A DNA stretch of 64,000 nt from Gymnopus androsaceus JB14 (lineage: Eukaryota > Basidiomycota > Agaricomycetes > Agaricales > Omphalotaceae): positions 1-64,000 of the forward strand of contig ML769395.1 in NCBI GenBank assembly GCA_009733575.1. Reading direction: 5' to 3'. Shown here piece by piece: positions 29,777 through 42,649 of this stretch. A model generated the notes under the pieces. The model was not told where the DNA came from. It saw nothing but the letters and a program-made list of their open reading frames with translations, and made no database searches. The position numbers were made by a program, and so were the translations under genes. Position 1 is the first letter of the stretch. The number at the start of each line of letters is the position of its first letter.

Positions 29777-32700
29777 TTAAGTCTTGTAAAAGCCAGTAGT
29801 ATAGCCAGGGAAATGCTTGAGGACTCGGAGAAACATGTCTCCATCCAAAGCATCCCAAACAATGGCCTCATCAGACAAATCTGTTGGAACAATGACTGCT
29901 CCACGTATGATAGAATGAACTGAAATAAATTCAGTTTTTGTCTCTTTATGGAGTCGAAGAAGGCTGAGGTCTTTGTCAGTGCAACTTTGTCAGTTAATTG
30001 GAAAAGTTTTGTAAGGCTGAATAAATGCAATGGGGTACGTTTTTCCACCAACAATCGTTGTGAAGACGTAGCATAGCTGAGCAAAAACGGGGCCACTCAT
30101 AGAATCGAACAAAATGAAATCGTATTGTGGGGCGTCATTGAAGCAAGGATTGCAGCGTAGATAGTCCACTTCAATTTGCCAAGTGTCCAGCGAATGATAG
30201 TTAATCTTCAGGTATTGGTATGGCGTGATCTAGGATTCAAGAGGTTTACTGAATCGTCTACAGATATGCAAAAGCAGATACTCACCATATCATTGACTGT
30301 ATACTTGACATACTGGCCACCTGGAAGAGGAATACTGGATGCCAGCAGTAGTTCAGAGATAAATTTGGAGAGAAGAATATGAAACCGGGCAAAAAGCATG
30401 CCTGACTGCTCCAATTTGGCGAATTTTATTGCTTGAAGTTTGGACCCAATTGAAAAATGTGGATTGTTGGTTGGGTTTTCAATGTCCAAAGGTATTTCTT
30501 CAGCGACTGGTGGCTTCAAAAGCTCATCAAGAAGTTCTATCCCACCACGAATCAAGCCTGATACAACACATTGGTGCTCAATGCGTGTAATCTGTGAACG
30601 AGTTAGAATTTACGGAGAGATTGCTAAATGACAATATCATACCTGGCTTCCTGTATCTTTGAAGTTCGTACGGTTCAGATAAATTTTACGGAGGGGCCCT
30701 GAAGTTTTTCATTTGGTCTTGTACTTAATCCACGTAGAATACCCTTGTCCTGTATGTCATCAAAAAGATGCAGGTGGTAATGCAGTTTGATGAAGGCCCA
30801 GGACTTGTTGAAATCATCATCCAGTGAATCGTATTTCTGGCAAGTAAATAGGTGGATATAAGTAAATATATGAAAGAATGAGAAGAAAGATACCTCGAGG
30901 GCTTCAAATATTTGCTTGACAGCTATTCGTCCAGCTGACATTGTATCACTCTGACTGAATTTCAGAGACCAGAATACATAAGTATGTTGATGTACACACG
31001 GAAGACTTTTAGTAACTGATATTTCTGCTTTATCGTTGTCTTCTTGAAGGGTATCATGAGCATTATAAAGGAAAGTCTGATAATATCTGATGAGCTTTAT
31101 AAGTCATTGAAATGGAACCATTTACCTTTGAGATATCATGATGCTTTGAACCATCATTAAATGACAGTTTAAAAACACCATCAGCAAAGTGGTGAATATT
31201 GCACCATCTTGGGAAATCCTTGTACCTAAATGTAGATTAGTTATAATGTATGTAGACTGAAATAATTGCAAGAATACCATTGATCAACCTTAGTAGATAA
31301 TGCACGGTGGTTTGGAAGATTGAGAATTTGTGCTTTTCCTTGAACAAATAGATGATCTCCCCATAGTCCACCATCTTGAAAATGAAGATCATCAAATGTG
31401 ACTGACTGGTAGGGATCACCATTTGCAAGTTTAAGAAATGCATTCTACAGATTGCACATCAGCAGAAGTACCCATTGCAATGCAGAGGTGCATACAAATA
31501 CTGGACGCAAACTATATTCTTTGAGGATTTCTTCTTTCTCAGCACTGGTTGAAGCAGCATTGGCCTGAGCCAATATCTCAATAGCAAGTTGAGGTGTCCG
31601 TAGCTCAGCAATTGTATACTTTGCCAAGTTGGCTTTTGGTATCAAACAACAGGTGCATGGGCACAAACCTCCAAGTCCTCGAGTAAGACACATAACACAT
31701 CTGAAATTAGTGTAAGGGAGAGAAACACTGGAAAGCTGATACACTCACTGTTCTTCAAAATCTGCAGTTTTGAAGAAGATTAAAGGGTACATCAGGCACT
31801 TAACATGATCACCGCAACTCATATGATAGCCTGTCTGAGAATATTCAACCAATGAGTCCAAGATCTTTGATGCAGACTCATGCCAAACAATGCATTTGAA
31901 GTCAACAAAGTCTGTTTTCCCACTGCGTTCTGAGTCTTCTGGAACCTGGAAAATGAGGTTTCAAATAACAGGAAGCAGTGAGATTAGTGATCAGCTCACA
32001 ATAGGGTACCAGCCAACAACACGTCCACCACCTGCACCAACACCATTCCGGATATCGATAGGAAGATTTGCCAAGCGGGCAATCACAGGATAGCCCATTG
32101 CTGTCCCAAATGATGAAAGTTTACTTTTATCTGCATAAAAGATGATGCAGAGTGGCACTGCATTAGCAGGAAGGGTATCCTGCATGTTGTTAATAATATA
32201 CATCAAGGTAACAAGTTGAACTTACCTGTATTTTCCACCATCGATTTGCAGTCCATGGTTCACTGATAAACTGCTTCCATTTACCATTTGCTTCATCAAA
32301 GCGGAATTGATGTTGAGCATGCCACTCCATCTTTGATACCACATTTGGATCTAACAGCAATTCCCGGACCCAGTCCCAAAGAGGACGGTAGAAGAGATCA
32401 AATGATTCAATTTGTTCACGATATGGAACTTTGATTTCTTCTTGCACAAACTAGGATCTAGTTGTTAACTTATCTAACAAGAATTAAGAAATTGCAAGCA
32501 AACCTTTGTAGACTTTTCAGCTGCTGAATCCCACATCTCCTGTAGCTCATCATAGTTCTTCAGAGTACATTGGTCAAAGCCTTGTTGAACATGACAAATG
32601 AGTTGAATGAGTGTGTTTGTTTGCTGTTTATTCATTAAACATTCAAGTGCCAGTGCCGCAACTTCGAAATCAGTCCGAGTCTGGAAAGGGAGCCATGGAT

Positions 32701-33254
32701 TAGTTTCAGGTGGTAGTCATGCATGCGGTGCTTCATCAGCTGCATAGTCATCAAAGTGTTGAATGGTAGCCTCCTTTCCACTATTGGGATGATATTCTGT
32801 TTTAATATCATTGTCTCTCAAGTTATGAGAGTGTGCTAAATCATCTTGATAATCATCTAATAGCTCTGAATGTAAGTTACTAGTAGAAATGCATTAAAAA
32901 TGACTGTCCGCACCTCCAATAGAGATTTCCCCATCATTATCTGGCCATATCTGTGCATTTCCGAAGTCAGGAGAAGTTGAATGAAGATGGAATTGAGGTT
33001 TCGATGGAATGATTCCGATCTCTGTCAGTTCCCAAAAGTTAAGCTGGCATTATTAAGCTGGATAGGATCATCTTACTTTCGACTTTGTCTTGTAACTTTT
33101 TGGACCTGTATGCCAAGGTTGTATCTAAATCTTTACCATGTCGCTTTTTGCATGTGCGTTCATGAGATATTAAACCACGTGGCTTTTGACTGCTGCCACA
33201 ATACTGACATGCTTTGGTAATAGTTCCAGAAGGATTAATATAGCTTTTGGCCAT
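29777..33254 (-). pseudogene. Plavaka-type (CACTA-related) transposase with two in-frame TGAs
   Basis: ATG at 33254 opens MAKSYINPSG, and a zinc finger follows: CQYCGSSQKPRGLISHERTC (C-x2-C, H-x4-C). The central domain has MEWHAQHQFRFDEANGKW and the RNase-H-like block YADKSKLSSFGTAMGYPVIA with GVGAGGGRVVGW. Further on are CVMCLTRGLGGLCPCTC, HLHLFDDIQDKG, TRPNEKLQGP and a C-terminal domain with SVHSIIRGAVIVP and DGDMFLRVLKH, ending TAA at 29777-29779. At least ten introns. TGA stands in frame at 32717-32719 and 29990-29992 with family-like sequence on both sides. The family mediates cut-and-paste transposition; this copy is nearly complete but probably dead. Terminal repeats were not identified. 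Confidence 0.8.
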
Positions 33255-33539
33255 CGCTGCAGAGCGGACATTGGCCGTAGAGTGCACTGCACGATGAACA
33301 AACGAAAACAACTAGCAAATATCTTATCATAGTAATATAATTGGCTTATCTTGCTGTTAGGATGCTGTGACAATGCCATTATAATGACAGGCGTCTTATA
33401 AGGGCAAAAATAAATCTCCGACATAGAGCCTCAAAATTTAGGTACAAAAAAAAGATGGATATTTCTACATTTTACATGGGACTCCCTAGATCTCGACAGC
33501 CGCTTTCGAACGCACTCGACATCGTCCAATTCCGTTAAG

Positions 33540-33985
33540 AATTGAGTGAGTTATTGTGCTTTTTCGTTTGGAGCAATTTTGCGCCCAAAGTTGATGCCGC
33601 GGGAACAGGTGCCAACTATTTTGCAAATAGCAATAAACGTACACTTAGATGACTTCCAAAAAGCCAACAATATTCCCAATTCTCTCATCAAAGCCTGTAT
33701 TAGCGGCATTGATATCACCGACAATGATTAGCACTACAAAATTTTTGCACCTAATACTTATATACAATATAACATTTCTTGTTCATTTGTCCAGATCCCG
33801 ATCTCTGTCTGGGTTTTTCCTCCTCGCCCGCACTCACCATTCTCCCCTTTGATTGAGCTCTGGCTCTGTTTGGGTTGTCCGGCTCACCCGGCGACCACGG
33901 GCAGGAGCGCAGGGCTAAAGCCCAGCCAAACCTCTTCGCAAGTAGTATTCTATTCTGTATTAGTCCCATTTACTCTGAACTAGCC
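33540..33985 (+). mobile_element. Solo tail of a tyrosine-recombinase retroelement
   Basis: 33640-33732 encodes DDFQKANNIPNS then LIKACISGIDI and a stop, clearly related to the C-terminus of the recombinase at 51528 (DDFQKTHKIPDS, VITACINGINI). Sequence at 33880-33935 (GGAGCGCAGGGCTAAAGCC, then CAGCCAAACCTC) matches, on the opposite strand, the region just inside the B repeat of the 50.9-56.9 kb element. So this is the 3' end of a related element in plus orientation with everything upstream missing. Confidence 0.7.
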
Positions 33986-34356
33986 ATAGCCTGGCTTATC
34001 CAGATTATTTCTGAAAAAATGATTCTAATTGATACCAAAATCTCGTTACCAGATTCATTCCGAACCAGAGCCGTGAGCGTGTAGTAGATTTCGGTGCAGC
34101 AGTGTACCCCGGTACGGGATTTCCCGGCCCGGGCCTCCTTTCCGGAGAGGCAATGATATTCTCCCACGCCATCCCTGACGTTTTCTCGGACCCGGACCGT
34201 TGCCGATCCGGCAACGGCATCGATCGTGACAAAGCGTTGTTGTTGTTGTTGTGAATCACGACGAGGCTCGATTCAGCTGATTCTTCTGATTCTTTCTCTC
34301 TCGACGACGACGAAGGACGCCGACCAGACGAATATAGCTGACAGGACAGACATTGG

Positions 34357-37300
34357 ATGTCGTATCTGGCACCGACGAGTCTGACGCCTTCCCGACCAGC
34401 GCCCTCTCCATCCATGTACTCATCCTCGACATCCCTCTCATCCTCAGGATACAACACCGCTATATCCATGTCCTCACCCAGCCCCAGCAGCTCCTCGTAT
34501 AACTCGGGATATTCAGGGATTGGCGGGACACCTACGAGGAGTGGAACTGGAAGCTCCTTTGATTCACTGGGCGGCACCTCGTTTGGCTCTGGGAGCGCAA
34601 TTGGACTCGGTGGGGGTACAGGAATAGGCTTGGGCGGAGGGGCCGGACCAGGCTCAGCAGGCTCAGGCGGAAATACCATCGTCCGCAGTGGCTACATCTC
34701 CATCAAAGAAGACGGTACTTTTGCGTCGTGGATCTGGAAACTCAAATGGCTTTGTTTACGGGATACTGTCCTGTCCATACACAAGTCTGAATCCAGTGGG
34801 AATAGCGGCGTTGCTGGAGCGCAGGGTGTGATCATGCTGAAAGATATATGCGGGATTAGTAGGACTGATTTGAAGCCATACTGTTTGCTCCTCGAAACCA
34901 CTCCCAACGGCGGCAATCCCAACTCATCAACACAATATCCAATAAAGCGCTACTATCTCTCTTTAAAATCAGACGAAGAGCTCTACAGCTGGCAAGATGA
35001 TATCTATTCGAGGTCTCCGCTGATGGGAGTATCGAATCCGACGAATTTTGTGCACAAAGTGCATGTTGGTTTTGATCCGATTTCAGGTGCGATGACTTAT
35101 GTCGCCACTATTCGAGCTCGAGCTAATGTCAACTCGTTTCACAGGTGCATTCACGGGAATGCCAGAACAATGGTCCAAACTTTTGACCAAGTCTGCTATA
35201 ACCAGAGAGGTGCGTTGCTTTCCATTCTCCATTCATCTCTTGATACTGATCATTCTATCAACAGGACTACGCCAAAGACCCCCAAGCCGTCCTAGATGTC
35301 TTGGAGTTTTACACAGATCATCAGAAGAAGACGATGGAGGAGGGTATGATGATGGGTGGGATGATGGGGAGGTCTGATTCTCTAACACCTTCAGTCTCCA
35401 CACCCACCTCCTCAACCGCATCTCCCGCACGATTCAACGCTGGAACGGGTTTGGGCGGAGCCACTGCGTCTTCCTCGTCATTGTCGCTTTCTAATGCGGC
35501 GGCGAGAGCTGCGGAGGTGGTTAGTGGTGGTAGTGGAGTTGGGACGTCGAATGGTAATGGTATGTCTTCCCTTGTGGGGATTTCAAGCCGGTCGAGCTAA
35601 CGGTAATACGTCGTATTTTGCAGGCCGTTCCCCGCTTCAGCCACCCCTCGGTTCGGGAGTTCTACAAGCTTCACGACCTGCGCCTCCGAGACCGTTACTG
35701 ACGGGTCAGAGGACGGCGCCCGGGGCTCCTACTTCAAAGTACGTTTACGTTCGAGTGCATTTCGAGTTTTATTTCTCGATTTACAATCTGTTTCGGTTCA
35801 ACTTGTTCTCCTTGCATGTGGTCGATTGGATACATGGATGGATGATACTGGATTCTGGTCATTTGACTTAGCGTTGCATGCGGCTGTATTGTCTTCGATT
35901 TGCATTCGGATTGTCGTTGAAGCTGTGAAGTTGAAGGTTGATGGTGGGCTCGGGGTTTGGGGGAGTGGGGTTGATGATGATTGCATTCCGAGTGCGAGTT
36001 GGATGCTGATTTCGCCATTAATGGAGTTTGGCGATGGGCTACGATCCAACGATGCGATGCCTTTGCTGTCGTATTCACGCTGAGGTTGGATGTGGTTTTC
36101 TCGCTTCCCTTTTTAAATTTACCTTTCTCTTTTGACTAATTCGTTTTTCTCTCCCTTCAAATCCTTTTCACCAAATCAACTCTTACTCAACCCATCTTTC
36201 CCTTCAACAGCACACCACACACACCAACACCCGCCGACCTCCGTGCACGCACCAAGGCTTTGGGTCCTCGTGAACCTGGATCTGTTCCCGCAAGACAAGA
36301 TTCCTTAGCGTCTTCTTCGCCGTCCTCTGCAAGGCAGGATTCCTTACCGTCTGCTAACGCTCGACAAGACGCCGCTGCTAAGGATCGACAGGAAAGACAA
36401 GACTCCATGGATAGGGAGAGAGATGAGAGAGACCGGGAGCGAGATCGTGAACGTGAGCGGGAGAGGGAGAGGGAGAGGGTTAAGGAGAGAGAGCGAGAGC
36501 GGGCGAAGGAACGGGAAAGAGAAAGGGAGAGGGAGAGACAGGCTGAACGGGAACAGCAACAGCGACAAGCTGATCGTGAGCAGAGGGAGAGGGAGAGGGA
36601 GAGGGATCGGACACCGGAGCCCTCGAGGCCACCTCTTGGCGCCCCATCGAAATCTTCCCCGGTAGTGGCTGGTGCACCTGGTGCCGCTGGAGCGTTGGCT
36701 GGTCCGCCACCTATTAAGCCGTTGCAGCCTGCGAAGGTTCGGATTGAGGAGAAGAAGGTATGTATTTTGCGTCTGGATGATTGGATTCGCTGACCACCTC
36801 TCTTACCTTCCACTCTGATTAGCCCGACCGCGACGAAACCAAAACAGGTGTAGCAGCCGCAGCAGCAGCATTGGAGAAAAGTGGTACTTCCAAAGAAAAA
36901 GAAAAACGTATCTCAGCCATGACCGAAGTCCAAATTATGGAAAAACTCCGAAGTGTAGTGAGCGATGAGGATCCCAAGGGCTTGTATTCGAAGATTAAGA
37001 AGGTTGGACAGGGGTGAGTCACCGAGTGTTCTTATAGTTTTGTAGTGATAGCTGATCTGACGATGGTCTCTTTCTTTCTCCTCCCTTCCCTCCTTCCGCT
37101 ACTCCCCCGTACTTCTGTTCCCCTCGTTTCTCTTCCGTGCGGTACTCCCTAACGCAGCGCCTCCGGACACGTCTACGTCGCCAAAACCCTTGCCACTGGC
37201 CGCAAGGTCGCCATCAAAGAAATGGACCTTTCTCATCAACCTCGTAAAGAGCTCATCGTAAACGAGATTTTGGTGATGCAAGAAAGCCAACATCCGAATA

Positions 37301-38546
37301 TTGTTAATTTTTTGAATTCGTGAGTATCGATCTTTCTGCTTGATCTGGTTGAGGGTGTTGACGGTCTCACTTTCGCCTCTTCATTCTACCCCTGCCTCCC
37401 CCTGTCTTCCTGACATTCCCCGTTTCACAGCTACCTCATAAAATCCAACGAACTCTGGGTTGTCATGGAATACATGGAAGGAGGTGCTCTGACTGATGTT
37501 ATCGAGAACAATACGTTGGAGGAGGATCAGATTAGTAGTATTAGTTTGGAGGTGAGTTGGATAGCCTATTATCATTTGCAGATGGTTTTTGGTTCTGAAC
37601 GACGTGGATTTGCGTTCCGACGCTGTGAGTTGGATATTGGATTTGACGGAGGGGCTGCAGGATCGGGCGACGGGGTGTGTGGATGAGTTGATGGGTTTAT
37701 ATGCAGCGTCGCTGATACACGTCTCTGCGGCGGAACCAGTCGGACGTCGGCCATTTCTTCATTTAACTTTCGGTTATCATTTTTTTCAAACTGACGAATA
37801 CTACAACAGACATGCCGCGGCCTCGGTCACCTTCATAGTCAAAGCATCATCCACCGCGACATCAAGAGCGACAATGTGTTGTTGGATGCTGGGGGGAGGG
37901 TCAAGATCAGTACGTTTCAACCCCTTATAATCTTATGCTCACTTATTTCTCATCCATCTAGCCGACTTTGGCTTCTGCGCCAAACTAACTGACCAAAAAT
38001 CCAAACGTGCCACCATGGTTGGTACACCGTACTGGATGGCCCCCGAGGTCGTGAAGCAAAAAGAGTACGGTGCAAAGGTCGACATTTGGAGTCTAGGTAT
38101 CATGGCCATCGAGATGATTGAGAATGAGCCGCCGTATCTGGATGAGGAGCCGTTGAAGGTGGGTTTCTTTTTATGAAGTTTGATTTTTTCCTCTTCTCAT
38201 TCGTTATACAGGCCCTCTACCTAATCGCCACGAACGGTACTCCGACACTCAAGAAACCCGAAGCCTTGAGCCGAGAACTGAAGAGTTTCTTGGCAGTATG
38301 TTTGTGTGTGGACGTGGCGAGTCGAGCGACAGCGAATGAGTTGTTGGAGGTGTGTTAATTTTTTTAAAAGTCAAGTTACGAGTTTAATTGGTCTTTGCTC
38401 TCGTTTCTATTGCACCATCTTCCTTTCCCTTCCACCCCTCTATATTTCTCTCTCTTTTCGCAACGTTTCAGCACGAATTCCTCAAGAAAGCATGTGCGCC
38501 CTCTGGACTGGCGCCCTTGTTGAGGTTTAGGAACAAGGGGTCATGA
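34357..38546 (+). CDS. CLA4: PAK-family kinase with PH and CRIB domains (Cla4 type)
   Basis: A Cdc42/Rac effector kinase controlling septins, polarity and cytokinesis. Twelve exons from 34357-35086 to 38472-38546 sum to 2736 nt (911 residues plus TGA); an in-frame TGA at 34339-34341 supports the start. The order is: Ser/Gly-rich N-terminus, PH domain from [13 protein letters not shown] (about residue 110), [20 protein letters not shown] with [12 protein letters not shown] (about 235-275), a long linker with an Arg/Glu repeat (genomic 36400-36620), then the kinase. Kinase marks are [38 protein letters not shown] and [11 protein letters not shown]. The PH domain separates Cla4 from Ste20. All catalytic residues are present. 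The order of genes gives no functional hint. Confidence 0.96.
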
Positions 38547-40356
38547 AGGAATGATGAATGTGAAGGGGTCAGTTGTGGGCTGAGATTGGTGGTTTAACCC
38601 CCTGCGCTTGGCTCCCGGCGTCCGGACGTGACATGTCGACTCTCGAAGGTCTATGGTCTCAGAGCCGCTGGTAGCGGGTAGCGCTAGGCCTTTCAGCTAC
38701 GATTCTTTTGGCCTTCTTCCTTCCTATCTCTCTCTCTGTCGTCTCTTCTCATCTTACGTTGCGACACTTTCGAAGAACCCCCGCCGCACGCTCCCTCCTT
38801 CCTCACTATTGACACGATGTGGTCACGTTTATGATACATGGGACAGATGCACAGTTACATCTTAAATGGGTTATCGCCTCTTTCCTCATGATAATGTCCC
38901 TTTTTCCTTTCCTTTTCTTCCTTTCACTCTGTCCGTCTGCGCTTTGCACACCGAGTTCCACATACTTACTTATCTCTCCTCCGCTGTTTTCTATTCCCTT
39001 CTGTTTTAGTCCCATTCCAAATGAATTGGTGCGTTGCCCAAGTTGAAGTTCTTGTCTTCTAACATACAATCATCGTATCATATATATGTGTCTCTTCTGC
39101 TTTCAACTCTCATGTAAGTAAATAGTGTCACAGTTAAAACGTGAAAAGGTCAAAGCAAGTTTTATCGCCATCAGTCGGCATGGAGATTTGTTCCGGATTG
39201 GGTCCGCTCGGGGTCTGTGTGACTGTCGCCTCTTAATCCAGACATTCTACTCCTCTGTACTCTCTGCTTTTTCTATAACTTGAGATGACCATTCAACATT
39301 ATCCTCCCAAAAAACTTTATGCGCGTGTAAGTGTGGCATGGCAGGATACCGGTGATTCGCTGTTCGTCATTTCGCTGCAATATTCCCGTCAAAGGTTCAA
39401 GCTATTTCAAATTAAAACCACCAACCGACACTGGATGACTTCCGTAACAATGAAAATAAGAGGATGGTCAATTAATGGAGTGCGCCATGCGGAGGATGCT
39501 AAGCGAGGCTGCGAGTCAGCGGCTTCGCGCAATTGCCATCAAAAACAGTTTAGAACGGCCTCCCGACCCTCTGTAAACGTTTCTAAACGGTTTTTGATGG
39601 ATTCCGTTGATCGGAGGCTCGCTTGGACTGTTTATTGACAATTTTATTTGGAAATAGCCTTACGGGAAGTCATCCACTCATGGAAGGAAGGAACAGATAT
39701 AACTCAATTTGTCTCTAATTGTTTCACTTTCAGGACTATAGTGCTGTATCCGTTCAGATGAAGCAACTTGGATATAAAAGGCATCGCGAGTGGCAGTACT
39801 TCCTCCACAATTTCCATCAAGTTTCAACCAGCAGACGTTTGTTTTAGGATTCTCCGTCTATTAAGTTTGTTCGTGTTTTACTTGATCTCGGGATTTACCT
39901 ATCGCAGTCTTTGGCTTCAAGTCAACAAGTCTCCTCGACGCCCCAGGGACAGTCTGATAATCTTTGAAATTGTATCTACTATCAGGCAGGATAATCCTCT
40001 GGCATGCTATTAGTTTCCAGTTCTGTCGGTTCTGCTACTCAGAACTAGCAAGCCCGATAAATTTACTGTGATACCGCCGAAAGTCTCACTTTCTTCATAG
40101 GTTTACACTTGGACGTTTATTAAGCCCCAATGTCTGAATGTCTGATGTGCACTCCTGGGCAGCACTGCCAATAAATCTTCAATCATTTCATCATCCCCTT
40201 GGGTCGCCCTGTACACAGGGCGTTCCGATACCATGGAGTGCAGGCTATTGCAGGGTTTTATAAGTCTTCCTTCCTTTCTTTTCCATTGATCGAACTTTTG
40301 TTCGCCTTTCTGTCTCCATTTCTCTTTTTTTTCATATATTTTCCTTTTTCTTTGCT
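38547..40356. other. Intergenic, with a MITE-like hairpin
   Basis: CLA4 3' flank and the 5' flank of the membrane-protein gene. CCATCAAAAACAGTTTAGAAC at 39536 pairs with GTTTCTAAACGGTTTTTGATGG ending at 39601. A 23-bp stretch at 39655-39676 is the reverse complement of 3324-3346 with two or three mismatches. No convincing coding frame. Confidence 0.45.
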
Positions 40357-42531
40357 ATGCCCCGTATGCATGCTCCGATAGTTGCTTCAGTGCTTCTCCA
40401 GCTGGTTGTGCTCAGCTCGGCATATAAGCAGCCCATCGAGTATATGGATGCAATCTCGAATTTTGCTACTCTGTGCGTAGAATGGTTTACAAATTATCAC
40501 AATCGAACGCTGACATCCGATTCTTCAGCTTCACCAATCCCACAGCAGTAGTGGAAGGTACGGTAGCGAGTCCACTTTCTGAGGATGTCGTTGGCCGAAT
40601 CGATGTTACGACAACCTTCGTCGGGCAAGAGCTTAACAACGAATATCTTTTTGGTTTATTTATGGAAAGTGCATTGGAAAACACCACGCAGCTCATCGGA
40701 ACGCCCTCATCATTCGTCGTTCAGTCACTCGTAGTCGAGCCTCCCGTTGTTGTGGTCAGCTTTGTCAACGAACTGAGCTATCCAACAGTCAACCTCTCAG
40801 TCCCCCTTCAGATCGACATGTTTATGGCATTTGATGACGATATGAAAGTCATTTCCTACGACGCTATTCTTCGCCGTTGGGACGAATTCTTCAATTATGT
40901 TATACCACTTATTTCTCCCCAGATCGCTGATGAGCTCAACGAGACTTTCAATTTTACGACAACCAACGCCACGGAGCTGCTTATGTACAAAACAGCGACG
41001 GATGTCTGTGCAATGTCGACCCAATACTGCACGGGTTCCAACCAAGTATATGCCTCGAACGATGCATGCATGGAATTTATGACTGTGCTTCCGTTCGGTG
41101 AATCTTGGGCAGGAGGGATGGACAATGGCTGGTGCCGGTATATTCATAAGAGTAAGTCTTTCTTGCTGCTAGCTAGAAGAACATTACTTGACAGCTTCTG
41201 TAGATATGGTGAAATATGATCCTTACGTCCACTGTCCTCATATCGGTCCCACTGGAGGCGACATGTGTATTGCGCGCGACTATATCCAGATCACTGAAAC
41301 CGTGCCATTTAATAGCACCCTTCTGGCTTACAACGCTAGCTACAATGCCCTCGATGTGAAGAACGTCCCTACCGCCAATCAAGAGGAGCTGGTCAAGGTT
41401 GATACGGAAATCCTTTATATGACCACTGTCGCCTTTGTCAGTGGTATTTACGATTAATTTGGAGCACAATTGACTGATATTGTTCCAGTTTTCTGTATCT
41501 TGTGTGCTATATATGCTGTTGCTTTACGTCGTAGCGAAAGCGATCGAATTCCCTTTGCGTCGCTTTTCTCGAGCATACCGCGACATGTCCTTCGCAAACC
41601 AGCGGAACACAGTAACATATGTCATGGACATCTTTTTCACCACCTCAGGTCTCATCCTGCAGCTCATTGCCTCGCCAGTGCTGAACTTTCGCTACACATA
41701 CAGCAATGTCGCGATGCTCAAAGTTACGGCTCTCATCATCTCCGGGCTGGTAGGGTCGCTACTTGCCATTATGATTATTTATTCTTACTTTTGCATTTCA
41801 GTACATATTCGAGCTCACTTATCGGGTCTCAATGAGATGGCCGCTCATGACGCACCATTTTTGCACCGTTTTTGCTATTGTTCTCCTGCTCAGCGTGTTG
41901 TCGTACGACAAGCACCCACAACTGATTGGGGCGGGCGAAATTTGGTTGTTCCAGGCCACAACAGAGCAGAGTGTCTTCCTTGGCTTATTAATGTGTATGT
42001 ATTCTCAGTGAGAGGAGCATTTTCAGGTTGGCTTACTTTCCACTTGTGATACAGATCGTTTAGGCTTATCTGACAAGGCTACAAGCCGTGTCCTCTATTT
42101 TGCCTCGATCCAGTCATTGTCAGTAACCGTTGTATCACTGCTCCCACTCGTTCACTGATCTCCTCCATATCTTAGTATCTGCAAATTGGCTTTCGCTGCA
42201 TACCTTCTCGCATTCTGGGGGCAAAATCTAGTTCAATTCCATTCTACTTCTGACGATGTCGCCTTATCCGTCCTCCTTGTGACTATCACGGTACTTTTGA
42301 TGGCTACTCAAATGTATGTTTTATTTTATTTTTCAAATTTTCTTCGTCTCGTACTGATTTTTGATACTTAGATACGGCGCATGGGCTGTTTGGGGGCTTG
42401 CATCAAAGGTCAATCAGTCGCGTGAAACGCTCAGAAAAGGTGAAACTGCCAATTCGTCCACCATGTCGTTGGATGTACCGCAGGTCTTATTGAGTCTCCC
42501 AAAGGATTTAGAGAAGAATTCACAAGTTTGA
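40357..42531 (+). CDS. Multi-span membrane protein with signal peptide and lumenal domain, 595 residues
   Basis: Eight exons (40357-40472, 40529-41151, 41204-41436, 41489-41749, 41802-41994, 42055-42118, 42176-42313 and 42372-42531) sum to 1788 nt and end in TGA. Residues 1-22 are a signal peptide ([15 protein letters not shown]). A soluble domain of about 300 residues follows, with several Asn-X-Thr/Ser sites. Its [20 protein letters not shown] and RRWDEFFNY resemble NTF2/SnoaL-like folds, and it has a cysteine-rich part ([20 protein letters not shown]). About six to seven hydrophobic segments follow ([40 protein letters not shown]), then a short cytoplasmic tail. The [11 protein letters not shown] and [14 protein letters not shown] segments recall TLC-domain proteins, but I do not claim that family. 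Confidence 0.8.
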
Positions 42532-42649
42532 GATTATCTTGGTACTTGTATTTATAACAAAACGTCATGTTTATTTACCTACTGCGACGATAACTTAAAC
42601 TTCAAACTGTACCCTTTTTAGACTATATAGGCTAGAGCTAATTACCAAT

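Noticed and set aside
36187..36813. 208-codon minus-strand Ser/Leu-rich frame
   Set aside because: Exact antisense shadow of the CLA4 Arg/Glu repeat exon.
39285..39638. 117-codon plus-strand frame
   Set aside because: It runs across the hairpin at 39530-39605 and has no motif, intron or codon pattern like the real genes.
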